From the NCBI RefSeq assembly GCF_037546185.1, contig NZ_JAWMWH010000001.1, positions 372,001-436,000 of the forward strand: DNA of 64,000 nucleotides, written 5' to 3'. Shown here one piece after another: positions 51,685 to 61,830 of this stretch. Under the pieces are notes generated by a model, which did not search any database, was not told where the DNA came from, and saw only the letters and a list, made by a program, of their open reading frames with translations. A program made the position numbers and the translations under genes. The DNA comes from Nicoliella lavandulae (lineage in GTDB: Bacteria > Bacillota > Bacilli > Lactobacillales > Lactobacillaceae). Numbering within the stretch: the first letter of the stretch is position 1; every line of letters starts with the position of its first letter.

Positions 51685-52488
51685 ATGAAATTGGTTAAAA
51701 CAATGAAGCGTGCTAGTGTACTAATCAGTTTTTTAGTCTTGTTCATCTTGCTAACTGCCTGTGGTAAACAGCCGACTGTAATCAAGATGGGGGTTGTGGA
51801 CACTGACATTAAGATCTGGCAACCAACGGTTAAAAGACTAAAAAAAGAGGGGATTGAGCTCGTCATTACCCCCTTTAATTCGTATGGTCAGCCCAATGGA
51901 TCACTTTTTCATAATGAAATTGATATGAATGCATTTCAAACTAAGGCTTTCTTAAAAGATTGGAATCATGAAAACCAGGGTAAACTAGTGGCAATTGGCG
52001 ATACATATGTTGCTCCAATGCGAATTTACTCTAGTCACATCAAAAGCTTAAAACAACTAAAACGCGGCGATTCAATCGCCCTTCCAAATGATGATACCAA
52101 TAAAGCCCGTGCTTTAAAATTACTACAAGCGGCCGGAGTCATTAAGCTAAACCATGCTAAAACACCCAAAGTAAGTGATATTGTTAAAAACCGGCATAAG
52201 TTTAGATACTTTACAGTGGATGCATCGGTAGTTGTACGGGATATGTCCGATTCAACGATTGCGGTAGTTAATGATAACTTTGCAATGGCTGAGCACTTAA
52301 ATCCGGCTAAGGCTCTTTATTCTGAATCTACTAATCAGATTCCAAATCAATACACTAATGTAATCGTAGTAAACAAGCAACATCGTCATAATCAACTTTA
52401 TCGCAAGGTCGTCAAAGCATTTCAAACGCATAAGAACCAAAAATACATTGAAACCATTTCTAACCATTCTGATCAAGTGAAGTGGTAA
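51685..52488 (+). CDS. MetQ/NlpA-family lipoprotein
   Basis: 267 residues. Lipobox LFILLTACGK, then VIKMGVVDTDIKIWQPTVKRL, NEIDMNAFQTKAFLKDW and SIALPNDDTNKARALKLLQAAGVI as in MetQ. Divergent from metQ at 6149 and without permease or ATPase genes; may share MetNI. GAGGA is only two bases from ATG 51685, so TTG 51691 (eight bases away) may be the true start. Confidence 0.85.
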   Translation: MKLVKTMKRASVLISFLVLFILLTACGKQPTVIKMGVVDTDIKIWQPTVKRLKKEGIELVITPFNSYGQPNGSLFHNEIDMNAFQTKAFLKDWNHENQGKLVAIGDTYVAPMRIYSSHIKSLKQLKRGDSIALPNDDTNKARALKLLQAAGVIKLNHAKTPKVSDIVKNRHKFRYFTVDASVVVRDMSDSTIAVVNDNFAMAEHLNPAKALYSESTNQIPNQYTNVIVVNKQHRHNQLYRKVVKAFQTHKNQKYIETISNHSDQVKW

Positions 52489-52491
52489 CTA

Positions 52492-52521
52492 AAAAAACTG
52501 CCAAAATTGGCAGTTTTTTTG
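52492..52521. terminator. Bidirectional intrinsic terminator
   Basis: AAAAAACTGCCA / TGGCAGTTTTTTT around aaat. Confidence 0.9.
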
Positions 52522-52527
52522 ATTGCA

Positions 52528-53787
52528 CTATTTACTAGAGCTATTCGTATTTACTTTTAATTGTGAAGATTCTTCCGTTAATTTAACGTTAGTCGTCTTC
52601 TTTTGACCATCCCGATAGTAAGTTAATGAGACGGTATCACCTAATTTATAAGTATATAGGATGTTTCTAATTTGATCTTGGTTGGTAATCTTTTTACCAC
52701 CTAATTCAGTAATCACGTCATATTTCTTCAAGCCAGCATTCGCAGCTGGTGAATTAGCAGTAACACTCATGACTGCTGCTCCAGATGTCACATCATCAGG
52801 TAATTTTAATGTTGACTTCCGGGCACTACTAGAAATATTGGATAAGTCTAGATATTCAATTCCTAGGGCTGGCCGGACAATCTTACCACTCTTGATTAAT
52901 TGGTTGATAATCTTGATTACTTCGTTACTTGGAATGGCAAAACCAATTCCTTCTACACTGGTTCCAGAAGTATCAGAAGATAGCTTCATGGAGTTGATTC
53001 CAATCACTTGGCCGGCAAGGTTGATCAATGGCCCACCTGAGTTTCCTGGATTAATCGCAGCATCCGTTTGAATAACCGATGCATAATTACCAGTTGCTTG
53101 GCCACTTTCAGTTGTAAGTGGTACTTGCCGGTTCGTAGCCGAAATAATTCCTTGCGTTAATGAAGTTGCATAGTTCGTACCTAATGGTGAACCAATGGCA
53201 AGTGCTGTTTCACCAACTTTAATGTTGCTAGAGTCACCAAATGAAGCAACCTGGGTGACCTTACTAGAGCTAATCTTAAGAACTGCTAAATCAGTAACGG
53301 AGTCTTTCCCCACTAGCTTAGCTTGCATCTTTTGACCGTTGCTCAATATCACTTGTAACGCTGATGAACCGGATACCACATGGTTATTAGTAACAATGTA
53401 TGCAGCATTCCCACTGACCTTATAAATAACTCCAGATCCTTCACTGCTAGTTTCTAAACTAGATTTGGAAGAATTAGAAGACGAGCCACCAAATAAGGAT
53501 GCAAACGGATCTTGAGATGAACTGACCTTTTGCAAGTTAATCACGGAAACCACTGAATTCTTAACATCCTTAAATGCAGTTTCAGCTTGGGTTTGGACGT
53601 TAACTTTCAGACTACTTGTTTTGGTAGTTCCACCACTGTTAGATCCAACCGGCGCAGCAACTTCACTTGTTATCGGGTTATAGTTTTGATACAGCGAAAT
53701 TCCTCCATATGCAATCCCCCCGCCTAACAAACCTGATACTAAAGCAGTTAAACCAACTTTAAAAAGAAAAGAATTTGATTTTTTCAT
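52528..53787 (-). CDS. htrA: HtrA-family serine protease
   Basis: 419 residues from ATG 53787. Short cytoplasmic start, one membrane anchor (FKVGLTALVSGLLGGGIAYG), Ser/Asn-rich linker, trypsin-like domain with His in VTNNHVVSG, Asp in VTDLAVLKI and Ser in INPGNSGGPLI, then one PDZ domain. Envelope protein quality control. Odd start: GGGAGGGAA is 25 bases upstream, separated by a small GCGTT/AACGC hairpin that would bring it to a normal distance; the upstream ATGs in frame (53844, 53838) have no ribosome site. Last gene of the wal cluster. Confidence 0.92.
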   Translation of the reverse strand: MKKSNSFLFKVGLTALVSGLLGGGIAYGGISLYQNYNPITSEVAAPVGSNSGGTTKTSSLKVNVQTQAETAFKDVKNSVVSVINLQKVSSSQDPFASLFGGSSSNSSKSSLETSSEGSGVIYKVSGNAAYIVTNNHVVSGSSALQVILSNGQKMQAKLVGKDSVTDLAVLKISSSKVTQVASFGDSSNIKVGETALAIGSPLGTNYATSLTQGIISATNRQVPLTTESGQATGNYASVIQTDAAINPGNSGGPLINLAGQVIGINSMKLSSDTSGTSVEGIGFAIPSNEVIKIINQLIKSGKIVRPALGIEYLDLSNISSSARKSTLKLPDDVTSGAAVMSVTANSPAANAGLKKYDVITELGGKKITNQDQIRNILYTYKLGDTVSLTYYRDGQKKTTNVKLTEESSQLKVNTNSSSK

Positions 53788-53887
53788 AGTTAGCGCGTTA
53801 GTTACAACGCTTCCCTCCCTTATTTTTAAACATATCATACCCAATTTAAAGGAAAAATAGTTAGATTTTTAATCTATTTTTATAATC

Positions 53888-54679
53888 TTATAAATTTATT
53901 AATTTAGTAGGATCACAAATGTCAGTATCATACAACATAAAATCCTTATCCACATTTAACCCTCGATTAGTTAATTCATCATCAATGGTTTGATGAGCCA
54001 CTGCACGCGTATTGTTATGGTGACTCCGGTGCACAATAAAGACTGCCTCCGTATCATCACCAATTACGTTCGCTAATACGGCTGCCTCATCTTCATTTGA
54101 CATGTGACCAGTATCACACAAAATGCGTTGTTTTAGTGGCCATGAATACGGACCGTTCATTAACATTTCAACATCATAATTACATTCTAATGCTAAAGCC
54201 GTTGCATTCTTAATATGGTGTTGAATTGACTCTGAAATATAACCAGTATCAGTAATCATCACAAATTGCTTGTCCGCTTGCCGAAATAAATAGCATTGTT
54301 CGCCAGCGGCATCATGGGAAACGCCCATACTTTCAACCGTTAAATCACCAAACGTTTCAATTGAACCAATTGGGAACACGTTCCGTTGTGATCTTGGAAT
54401 TTTACCTAACGAAGCCGGCATTGCATCCCAGGTCTCTTGATTAGCATACACCTGAATGTTAGGACAACGGCGTGCTAGTATCCCCACACCCTTTGCATGA
54501 TCTGAGTGTTCATGTGAAACAAATATCATATCAATATCTTCAATCGTGCGGCCAATCTGTTTTAGCAATCGTCGAATCTTAATTCCACTTAGTCCCGCAT
54601 CTAATAGAATTTGATGCTGATCAGTTTGAAGATAGGTGACATTACCAGAACTCCCGCTAGAGAGAATCGAAACTTGCAT
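53888..54679 (-). CDS. walJ: Metallo-beta-lactamase fold exonuclease WalJ/YycJ
   Basis: 263 residues. SILSSGSSGNVTYLQTDQHQILLDAG at the start and FVSHEHSDHAKG (HxHxDH) are the MBL metal motif; further ligands in VITDTGY and ECNYD, HMSNEDEAA. YycJ family. In the wal operon 31 bases after walI. Confidence 0.95.
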   Translation of the reverse strand: MQVSILSSGSSGNVTYLQTDQHQILLDAGLSGIKIRRLLKQIGRTIEDIDMIFVSHEHSDHAKGVGILARRCPNIQVYANQETWDAMPASLGKIPRSQRNVFPIGSIETFGDLTVESMGVSHDAAGEQCYLFRQADKQFVMITDTGYISESIQHHIKNATALALECNYDVEMLMNGPYSWPLKQRILCDTGHMSNEDEAAVLANVIGDDTEAVFIVHRSHHNNTRAVAHQTIDDELTNRGLNVDKDFMLYDTDICDPTKLINL

Positions 54680-54710
54680 TAGTTTTTAATCTTCCTTCAT
54701 TTTTACAATT

Positions 54711-55535
54711 CTACAAATCACCGACGGCTTCCTTCACACTGTCGTCATTAATAATGGAACCACTAAATGCATTAATGCATTTAATTTGAATATCAGATGA
54801 ATTAGCCGTTTTATATGCCACAATCCAAGTTGGAATAAAGATGTAATTTTTCTTAATGGCGATGTATTTAGTATAAGCTAATTGCGTCCATTCAATTTTA
54901 GTATTATTCGGAATTTCATTATATTGATATAGTGCACTCAATGCTTGTTCTTCCGAAATAGTCTGTGATTTTTCCCGAAGTGAATTAACATTGTCTAAGT
55001 AGGTTTGCGTATATCCTAATAATCGCTTATCACCATTATCGTTACTAATGTTAAACTTAATTTCACCATAGCTAGAATATAGTTGGCTGCCATAAGCTTT
55101 TTGAACATAGACAATTGTGGAATCATCAGATAGTTGTTTATTGTATTGATAGCTATTGCCATTAATTACAAATGACTCGCTCTTAATTAGTTGATCCAAT
55201 TTATCTTCCGGGTGGGATGAATACATTGCCAATGGCCGTTTAAATGTACTTTGCAAAACATGGTTACTAAATTTCACGTTTTGATTAGTTAACTTATATG
55301 CCTCTTGATTGATTACATCATCACGAGAACCAGCAATATAGTAACCATTTCCATTGTCCTTTGAGGGCGTCTTTAACGTAATTTGGTCGTTACGCATTTC
55401 CTTAATAATATTAGAGCCACCAGACCCGTCACCTTCCGTTTGCAAATTCAAATTCTGATTCATGATGGAAAAGAGCAAAATATCAATAATTACAAACGTG
55501 ATTAAAAAGATAATTTGAATTCGTTTAAAGTTCAT
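54711..55535 (-). CDS. walI: Two-component system regulator WalI/YycI
   Basis: 274 residues: N-terminal membrane span (IQIIFLITFVIIDILLFSIM) and an extracellular YycI-type domain. Together with WalH it restrains WalK in characterised Bacilli. Ends with WIVAYKTANSSDIQIKCINA, a typical YycI C-terminus. Fifteen bases after walH. Confidence 0.93.
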   Translation of the reverse strand: MNFKRIQIIFLITFVIIDILLFSIMNQNLNLQTEGDGSGGSNIIKEMRNDQITLKTPSKDNGNGYYIAGSRDDVINQEAYKLTNQNVKFSNHVLQSTFKRPLAMYSSHPEDKLDQLIKSESFVINGNSYQYNKQLSDDSTIVYVQKAYGSQLYSSYGEIKFNISNDNGDKRLLGYTQTYLDNVNSLREKSQTISEEQALSALYQYNEIPNNTKIEWTQLAYTKYIAIKKNYIFIPTWIVAYKTANSSDIQIKCINAFSGSIINDDSVKEAVGDL

Positions 55536-55550
55536 TCTGTGCCACCCCGA

Positions 55551-56861
55551 TTATTTACTACCGCCAGCCACGATATTATTATAGTTCAACCAATCATTAC
55601 CATAGTGAATATACCAAGTTGGAATCAAGTTAACCAAGACATCTGTTTTGGCACTCCCATGCCAACTATAACCTAGTTCAATTCCATTAATCTTATTAGA
55701 CTTATACCCTAAGGCCTTAAGCGTTTTCAAAACATCAGTAGTACTTGGTACCTTTTCATCAGGAACTCCACTTGGCACTGGAATTTGTAAACTAGCTAAT
55801 GAGAATTCATAGCGAATGGATGAATTCTCAACAATCTGCATACTGATCAAACCATAATTAACGTTATTAAAGATTGGGAATCCTTCAACATATCCACGAT
55901 AAGTAGCTAGTTGTCTTTTAGCATCATAGCCAAAAAACTTAACGCTATCTAAGGAAACTCCTGAATTGATTAACTCGTTATAGTTATTAAATAGTAATGC
56001 ATTATAGCTGTTTGGGATGGACTTAGGTCGCTCATCAACGTATTTAACATCATTATTATCATAAAAAGAAACCTGTTTAGAATCCTGATCATTATAAACG
56101 GTAGCATTACTGCGGTGTTTAACACTGAAGTTCTGCGATTCCCCTAATAGTCGAATAATGTAGTAATTTTGTTGTTGAACATTGACTAAATAGGCATACT
56201 GAGGCATCGTTTGATCCTTTTTAAAATAGATCAACGGCCGGTCATTAAATATCTTAAATTCTACGTTAATTTTCCGCATTTTAGTGGCTAAAAACTGATT
56301 CAATAATTGCAAACTATGCTTACGAACACTAACGGTATAAACACGATAACCATCATCGCGCAACAAATAAATGTGTCGGTCATCATTTAGTGGCAACACA
56401 ATCCGATTCACGCGATAGTTAGGTAACCCATTCAAACGTTTATTTAAAAATTGATTTACGATTGGCATCGTTACTGCACTCGAATAGTTCAAGATATACG
56501 AGTCTTTGCGCCGCAGTAATCCTACATATTGGTCCTTAGAAACGGAGCCACTAGAGTCTAACTTTACATCTTGATAGTCTTGAATATATTCTCTAATTTC
56601 ACCAACTAGGTTAACCGATTGATTAACTAGCAAATGTTGGTTCCCTTGATCATCATTATGCATCAATTGAGTTGGCGCATAAATCTCTGAGATGGGTTTG
56701 TTGTTTAACTGCGTCTTAATATTCGTTCCAGCACTACTTGAAGCATCATTTTTATAGTGAGATGGATTCAACCACAGCGAAGCCGATAGTCCAATACTTA
56801 GGGCTACCGCTACACTTAACAAAGTGGGTAACAAATATTTACCTAGACCATTAATTTTCAT
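55551..56861 (-). CDS. walH: Two-component system regulator WalH/YycH
   Basis: 436 residues from ATG 56861, nine bases after GGAGGAGG; the longer frame from 56930 runs inside walK. One membrane span (YLLPTLLSVAVALSIGLSASLWL) and an extracellular YycH domain. Overlaps the walK stop by 11 bases, so translation is coupled. Negative modulator of WalK signalling. Confidence 0.93.
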   Translation of the reverse strand: MKINGLGKYLLPTLLSVAVALSIGLSASLWLNPSHYKNDASSSAGTNIKTQLNNKPISEIYAPTQLMHNDDQGNQHLLVNQSVNLVGEIREYIQDYQDVKLDSSGSVSKDQYVGLLRRKDSYILNYSSAVTMPIVNQFLNKRLNGLPNYRVNRIVLPLNDDRHIYLLRDDGYRVYTVSVRKHSLQLLNQFLATKMRKINVEFKIFNDRPLIYFKKDQTMPQYAYLVNVQQQNYYIIRLLGESQNFSVKHRSNATVYNDQDSKQVSFYDNNDVKYVDERPKSIPNSYNALLFNNYNELINSGVSLDSVKFFGYDAKRQLATYRGYVEGFPIFNNVNYGLISMQIVENSSIRYEFSLASLQIPVPSGVPDEKVPSTTDVLKTLKALGYKSNKINGIELGYSWHGSAKTDVLVNLIPTWYIHYGNDWLNYNNIVAGGSK

Positions 56862-58707
56862 CCCATAAATCCTCCTCCATTGGTTCATAAGGGAGCGAGA
56901 TATAGAACGTCGAACCCTTGCCTTCTTCACTCTTCACCCAAATATGGCCACCTTGGGCTTCGATCACTTCACGCGAAATTGAAAGCCCCAATCCAGTTCC
57001 ACCTTGGGCTCTTGAACGAGCTTTATCAACCCGGTAGAAACGATCAAAGATATGATCGACCGCATTCTTAGGAATCCCTAGCCCTTGATCGGTCACACTT
57101 AAAATTACCTGATTATGAGTTTCATATAACTCACAGGTAATCGTTCCACCATCTGGAGAGTATTTCATGGCATTATTCATGATATTATCAATCACTTGGG
57201 TAAACCGATCAGTATCGATCTCGACCCATAGGGTTTGTTTAGTAAACTTACGAATGATTTTATAGTTATTGTTAACATCAATTCCTTGCTCAGTCTTATT
57301 CCCGTTTTTCATGATCATATCAAATTGATCCAAGATATACGTAAATAGTTCGTTTAAGTTAACCATTTCTTTGTTAATCTTTTGGGTTCCAGAGTCCATT
57401 CGTGAAAGAGTCAATAAATCATTAATCATCCGAATCATCCGATCGGTTTCATCTTGGGCTACTTTCAAAAAGTGGGGAGCAATTTCGCCATCTTTCCATG
57501 CCCCATCCTGCAATGCTTCGATATAAGAATGCACACTAGTTAGTGGCGTTCTTAGTTCATGGGAAACGTTGGAAACAAATTGTTTCCGGTCTTTATCAAT
57601 CTTTTGTTGTTCAGTTACATCCCGTAACACACAGACTAATCCACTAATAAAGCCAGATTCACGTTGAATGGATGAAAAATGAGCATGCAAAATTAAATCA
57701 CGCCCCTCATGGGTGTAATCTAGTGAAATTTCCTCTGGCTTTTCAAGTAATTGACGCAATGAATAATCATCTTGGATGCCTAAAATATCCAAGATAGAAT
57801 GGCCAATAATGTGTTCTTCAGCCAAGTCTAAAAACTTAGCAGCTTCATAATTAACAATGATAATATTGCCTCGACGATCAGTTGCTAGCACCCCATCGGT
57901 CATGTTAGACAAAACTGAGTCCAACCGCCGGCGTTCAGATTCAGTTGATTCTTGGGACTCTTCAACCTTTACTGAAAGGTTATTAACGGCCATTGCTAAT
58001 TGCCCTAATTCATCTTTTCCGTATACCTGAACTTGTCCAGAGTAGTCTCCACGGGCAATCTGGAGGGTTTGTTTCTTCATTTCATCAATTGGTCTAGTGA
58101 TGGCACGCGAAATCACGATTGACATCAAAATCCCTAGTAACACCGCAATTGCAGCGGCAGCTAAATAGATGATCGTAATGTTGTTAATCGTAGCATAAAC
58201 TGGATTTAGGCTTGCTTTAATGTAAGTAGCCCCGACAACATCACCATTTTGACTCCGTAAAAGTGGCGTTACCTTAATAAAGTACTTAGTACTTCCCGAC
58301 TGCACAGTTTTTGTAACAGTCTTATTATTATGAATGGCAGCTTTAATATCAGTAACCACTGATTTTTGTCCAACAATCGATTGATTATTAACTTGATTCG
58401 TTCCCCGAATCGTCCCCTTACTATCAACAACTTGAACTTGGTTTTCATTATTATTATCAACATCAGATAGCAGTGAACGAATGGTAGTATCAGCCTTCTT
58501 AGTATTATCCCTAGAAAGTTGGTTGGTCAACGAATTATTAACATAGGTTGGCAATTGGAGTTGGTTTTCAAACGTTTGCACATTCTTTTTTTCCAGTTGG
58601 GTAACGAACACGCCCCCCACAATTTCCAATGTTACCAATAGCATTAACACAAACACTAACGCCATCTTAAAATCAATTGATTGAAAGAATCTAAATCGCT
58701 TATTCAA
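56851..58707 (-). CDS. walK: Sensor histidine kinase WalK
   Basis: 618 residues: span 1 near the N-terminus (MALVFVLMLLVTLEIVGGVFV), extracellular sensor, span 2 (about 178-200), HAMP, PAS (VLATDRRGNIIIVNYEAAKFLDL), HisKA with phosphorylated His in FVSNVSHELRTPLTSVHSYIE, then N box NIMNNAMKYSP, G1 DQGLGIP and G2 GGTGLGLSI. Autophosphorylates and controls WalR; essential cell-wall homeostasis system. Confidence 0.97.
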   Translation of the reverse strand: MNKRFRFFQSIDFKMALVFVLMLLVTLEIVGGVFVTQLEKKNVQTFENQLQLPTYVNNSLTNQLSRDNTKKADTTIRSLLSDVDNNNENQVQVVDSKGTIRGTNQVNNQSIVGQKSVVTDIKAAIHNNKTVTKTVQSGSTKYFIKVTPLLRSQNGDVVGATYIKASLNPVYATINNITIIYLAAAAIAVLLGILMSIVISRAITRPIDEMKKQTLQIARGDYSGQVQVYGKDELGQLAMAVNNLSVKVEESQESTESERRRLDSVLSNMTDGVLATDRRGNIIIVNYEAAKFLDLAEEHIIGHSILDILGIQDDYSLRQLLEKPEEISLDYTHEGRDLILHAHFSSIQRESGFISGLVCVLRDVTEQQKIDKDRKQFVSNVSHELRTPLTSVHSYIEALQDGAWKDGEIAPHFLKVAQDETDRMIRMINDLLTLSRMDSGTQKINKEMVNLNELFTYILDQFDMIMKNGNKTEQGIDVNNNYKIIRKFTKQTLWVEIDTDRFTQVIDNIMNNAMKYSPDGGTITCELYETHNQVILSVTDQGLGIPKNAVDHIFDRFYRVDKARSRAQGGTGLGLSISREVIEAQGGHIWVKSEEGKGSTFYISLPYEPMEEDLWDEN

Positions 58708-58745
58708 AACAGGAATACCCCTTTAACAACTAGTCGTTCCCAAAA

Positions 58746-59447
58746 TTATTCGCTTTCGGAATTACGTAGGTAGTAACCAACCCCACGGCGGGTCACTAGC
58801 CAAACGGGATGACTAGGATTATCTTCAATTTTTTCTCGTAATCTTCTTACGGTAACATCCACGGTCCGAACATCACCGAAGTAATCGTAACCCCAAACGG
58901 TTTGTAACAAGTGTTCACGAGTCATCACTTGTCCAATGTGTTGAGCTAGGTAATGAAGCAGCTCAAATTCACGGTGCGTTAATTCAATGTTTTCGCCCCG
59001 TTTAGTAACGGAGTAGGCTTGGGGATGAATTACTAAGTCACCGATTTTAATATCTTGGTTATCATCATCAGATGAATTATCATTTGCCGTTTGACGTCGT
59101 AAATTAGCCTTAACTCGCGCAACTAGTTCTCGATTTGAAAATGGCTTAGTAACGTAATCATCAGCACCTAATTCTAGCCCTAAGACCTTATCTAATTCAG
59201 AGTCCTTAGCGGTAACCATGATAATCGGTGTATCATGATTCTTTCGCACTTGGCGTGCAACTTCTAGTCCGTCTACTTTTGGTAACATTAAATCCAAAAT
59301 AATTAAATCTGGATTTTCTTCATCGACCTTTTCAAGGGCTTCTTCTCCATCATATGCAACGGATACATCGTAGCCTTCCTTCACTAAATTAAATTTTTCA
59401 ATGTCAGTGATTGGCTTTTCATCGTCTACTACAAGGATTTTTTTCAT
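58746..59447 (-). CDS. walR: Response regulator WalR
   Basis: 233 residues, OmpR type. Receiver: ILVVDDEKPI, phospho-Asp in DLIILDLMLPKVDG, Lys in ADDYVTKPFSNREL. Winged-helix DNA-binding domain with VWGYDYFGDVRTVDVTVRRLREKIE. First gene of walR-K-H-I-J-htrA. Confidence 0.98.
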   Translation of the reverse strand: MKKILVVDDEKPITDIEKFNLVKEGYDVSVAYDGEEALEKVDEENPDLIILDLMLPKVDGLEVARQVRKNHDTPIIMVTAKDSELDKVLGLELGADDYVTKPFSNRELVARVKANLRRQTANDNSSDDDNQDIKIGDLVIHPQAYSVTKRGENIELTHREFELLHYLAQHIGQVMTREHLLQTVWGYDYFGDVRTVDVTVRRLREKIEDNPSHPVWLVTRRGVGYYLRNSESE

Positions 59448-59466
59448 AATTAAAATACCTCTTAAT

Positions 59467-59514
59467 TTTTCGATTTCTGGTTTAGTTTTATATTTATATT
59501 GATTTTCGATTTCT
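59467..59514 (-). repeat. Direct repeat AGAAATCGAAAA in walR leader
   Basis: Exact 12-base copies at 59467-59478 and 59503-59514, 36 bases apart, between the walR start and its presumed promoter. Possibly a regulator site; not the WalR consensus. Confidence 0.5.
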
Positions 59515-59644
59515 AGTAAGTTTTAACAGCTAGTGTCTACTAGCTTCATATTAAATTATATCACGGTCGCCCCCCTTGATTCATTGAATAACAGTTAACA
59601 AAAATGTTTTTTAAACTTTTTTTGAACTTTTTTCAAAAAAGGGG

Positions 59645-59673
59645 TTGTCTTTTTCTAGACCAGATGATATTAT
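59645..59673 (+). promoter_or_regulatory. tRNA-Lys promoter
   Basis: -35 TTGTCT (59645-59650), 17-bp spacer, -10 TATTAT (59668-59673). Confidence 0.75.
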
Positions 59674-59716
59674 ATAAATCGTTGATATTTAAGAGATATC
59701 AAAAAGCAATTCTTAT

Positions 59717-59789
59717 GGGCAGTTAGCTCAGCTGGCAGAGCAACGGACTCTTAATCCGTGGGTCCGGGGTTCGATCCCCCGACTGCCCA
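59717..59789 (+). tRNA. tRNA-Lys (anticodon CUU)
   Basis: 73 nt. Acceptor GGGCAGT / ACTGCCC with discriminator A, D arm AGCTCAGCTGGCAGAGCA, anticodon stem ACGGA/TCCGT around CTCTTAA (anticodon CTT), T arm with GGTTCGATCC. CCA is not encoded. Confidence 0.97.
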
Positions 59790-59798
59790 CTAACTAAT

Positions 59799-59848
59799 AA
59801 AAAGCTATCGTGATAGGGGGTTAAAACCTTGTTATGATAGCTTTTTTC
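59799..59848 (+). terminator. Terminator of tRNA-Lys
   Basis: AAAAAGCTATC / GATAGCTTTTTT with an additional inner pairing. Confidence 0.85.
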
Positions 59849-60337
59849 ATTTCTTAGGCATTTATTAATAATAAATATTATGAATTCAAACTTAGTCATT
59901 CACTTAGTCAGTCTTATTCAATAAAAATAAAATAATACCGTGGGTGTAGTGGGATGTAAGGTTACTCTTAATTGAGTAGCCTTTTCATTTTGCGTTGATT
60001 GATAGTTAATAGCTGATTGGTGTAAATATGTAAGCACTAGCATTCATTCAGACGCTCTCATTGCTCAAGTTCATTAAATCAGTGATTAATCGTATTAATT
60101 AAAGCAAACTATAATCAACACCAGTAATTCTCAAAAAAGAGAAAAACTGAAGATGATAAATGTAATGATCGTTATTAATCTCGTGGCTGAAAATTAAGCC
60201 GTGAAAAATATGTACATAACTGGGGTGGCAAAACACCACCCCTAGAAGTATCTTTCAAGGGGTGTCGTGAAACGCTACCCCCCTGAGATACCTAATTGGT
60301 ACTTCAGATGTAGTCAGCATTGTTTAAACTGCATACA

Positions 60338-60367
60338 AGGGGGCGTTGAATTGACGCCCCCTTTTTA
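60338..60367 (+). terminator. Terminator in the gene-free region
   Basis: GGGGGCGT / ACGCCCCC around tgaattg, then TTTTT. No coding region precedes it. Confidence 0.85.
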
Positions 60368-61115
60368 TCTTCATCATCAAGACGTTAAGCTCTGATTTTC
60401 AAGCGACTATTGCCTATCTCATCGGCTTTCCCTAAATTAAGTAAAGCGAATTTGTCTGATAAGATACATATTCTATTTTTTTACGTTCTTCACAATTTTA
60501 TGAAAAACGGCAGTAGCAGTATTCAAGAATGGCTCTACTAAGGGCTTGCCCGAATATAAGGCTATTGACAATTTTGTCAAAACCGACAATATCAGCATTC
60601 TAATCTATATAACATGGAGTCGTGAAACGCTACTCCATAAATAAATCATTGCGTCCCGTTTTAGGACTACACCAATCTAATATGAGGTAACAAATCGTTA
60701 CTCCATAATACAGTAATACAGTCGTGTTTTGCGACTGTATTCAATATATATAGTTTTGGCTAAAGATGTCTAAAACCTATCAAGCAGTACTTATACACTC
60801 ATATGCGTTTGACCTGCGTACTCGATTTAGGTACGCTGATAATATGAAACTAGATAACGTTTTGTTATTCAAACAAAAAAGATATGTCCACGACTGGACA
60901 CATCTTCAATAGTTCCTAATTATGATTTTGGCCATTAACCATAATTAATAGTCTAGTATGCCCTAAATAAATGGCTTTCGGTAATTTACCGAAATTGAAT
61001 TATAGTTAGATCATGAATAAAGCATCTTTTGACTGTCCAATTTTGGACTGTCGAAAATTCGATAGTCAATTTTTAGATTACATGGTTTATATTCGTTAGG
61101 TTTCATACACAGTAG

Positions 61116-61147
61116 AGGGGATGTCTAAAATGGACACCCCCTTTTTA
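61116..61147 (+). terminator. Second terminator in the gene-free region
   Basis: GGGGaTGTC / GACAcCCCC around taaaatg, then TTTTT. No coding region precedes it. Confidence 0.85.
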
Positions 61148-61773
61148 TATAAATCTTTAATTCAATTCTTATCTAGTTTAGTTTCAACAATTCTCAACAA
61201 TAGCATAAGCACCATTAGCACAAGATTTAATACCAAAGTTGGATTTTCCAATGTAGGTGTGATTGCTGATTTAAAGCCTTTTTCACGACTAAAGCAAAAG
61301 CGGTTCGGCCTAATATATTAATACCACCCTGTTTTAGGGCGGTATTCTCTAGGACGCCCTGAATTGAGGCTACCTTTACACGATACTAAAAAAGAGCATG
61401 CAATTAATCACACTCTTATATGTAAAGCAGTCAAGACAAAGCCTCAACCACCAAAGACAAGCCAATAACATGGATAAATACAGGTAATCAGCCTATATAT
61501 TTAAGATGTTTAGCATGCCTTACCTTTTACTCTTAGATATAGTGCATTACGACAATTCTTGCTTGCATAACATACTAAAATGAATATATTAGAAAAAGTG
61601 ATAAACACCTATAGTAGCGGACTTCATCACTCACTACAAAAGTTATTTTACATAAATTAATGATCGTTAGCAATTAAGATAGCTGAAAATTCAGCTATCC
61701 TCAAAGTAGAAAGATATGCTCATATGGCAGGCCAAAATTGGTCTACGAAATATTATGGTTCAGTTCATACATA

Positions 61774-61830
61774 GGTCTGCGCACTTTTACGCAATCCCTG
61801 AAAATCTCACTGCTCAAAATTGCGCAGACC
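61774..61830. repeat. 44-nt repeat, copy 1, inside a 10-bp stem
   Basis: 61783-61826 is identical to 63351-63394. Here it is enclosed by GGTCTGCGCA / TGCGCAGACC. Confidence 0.92.
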
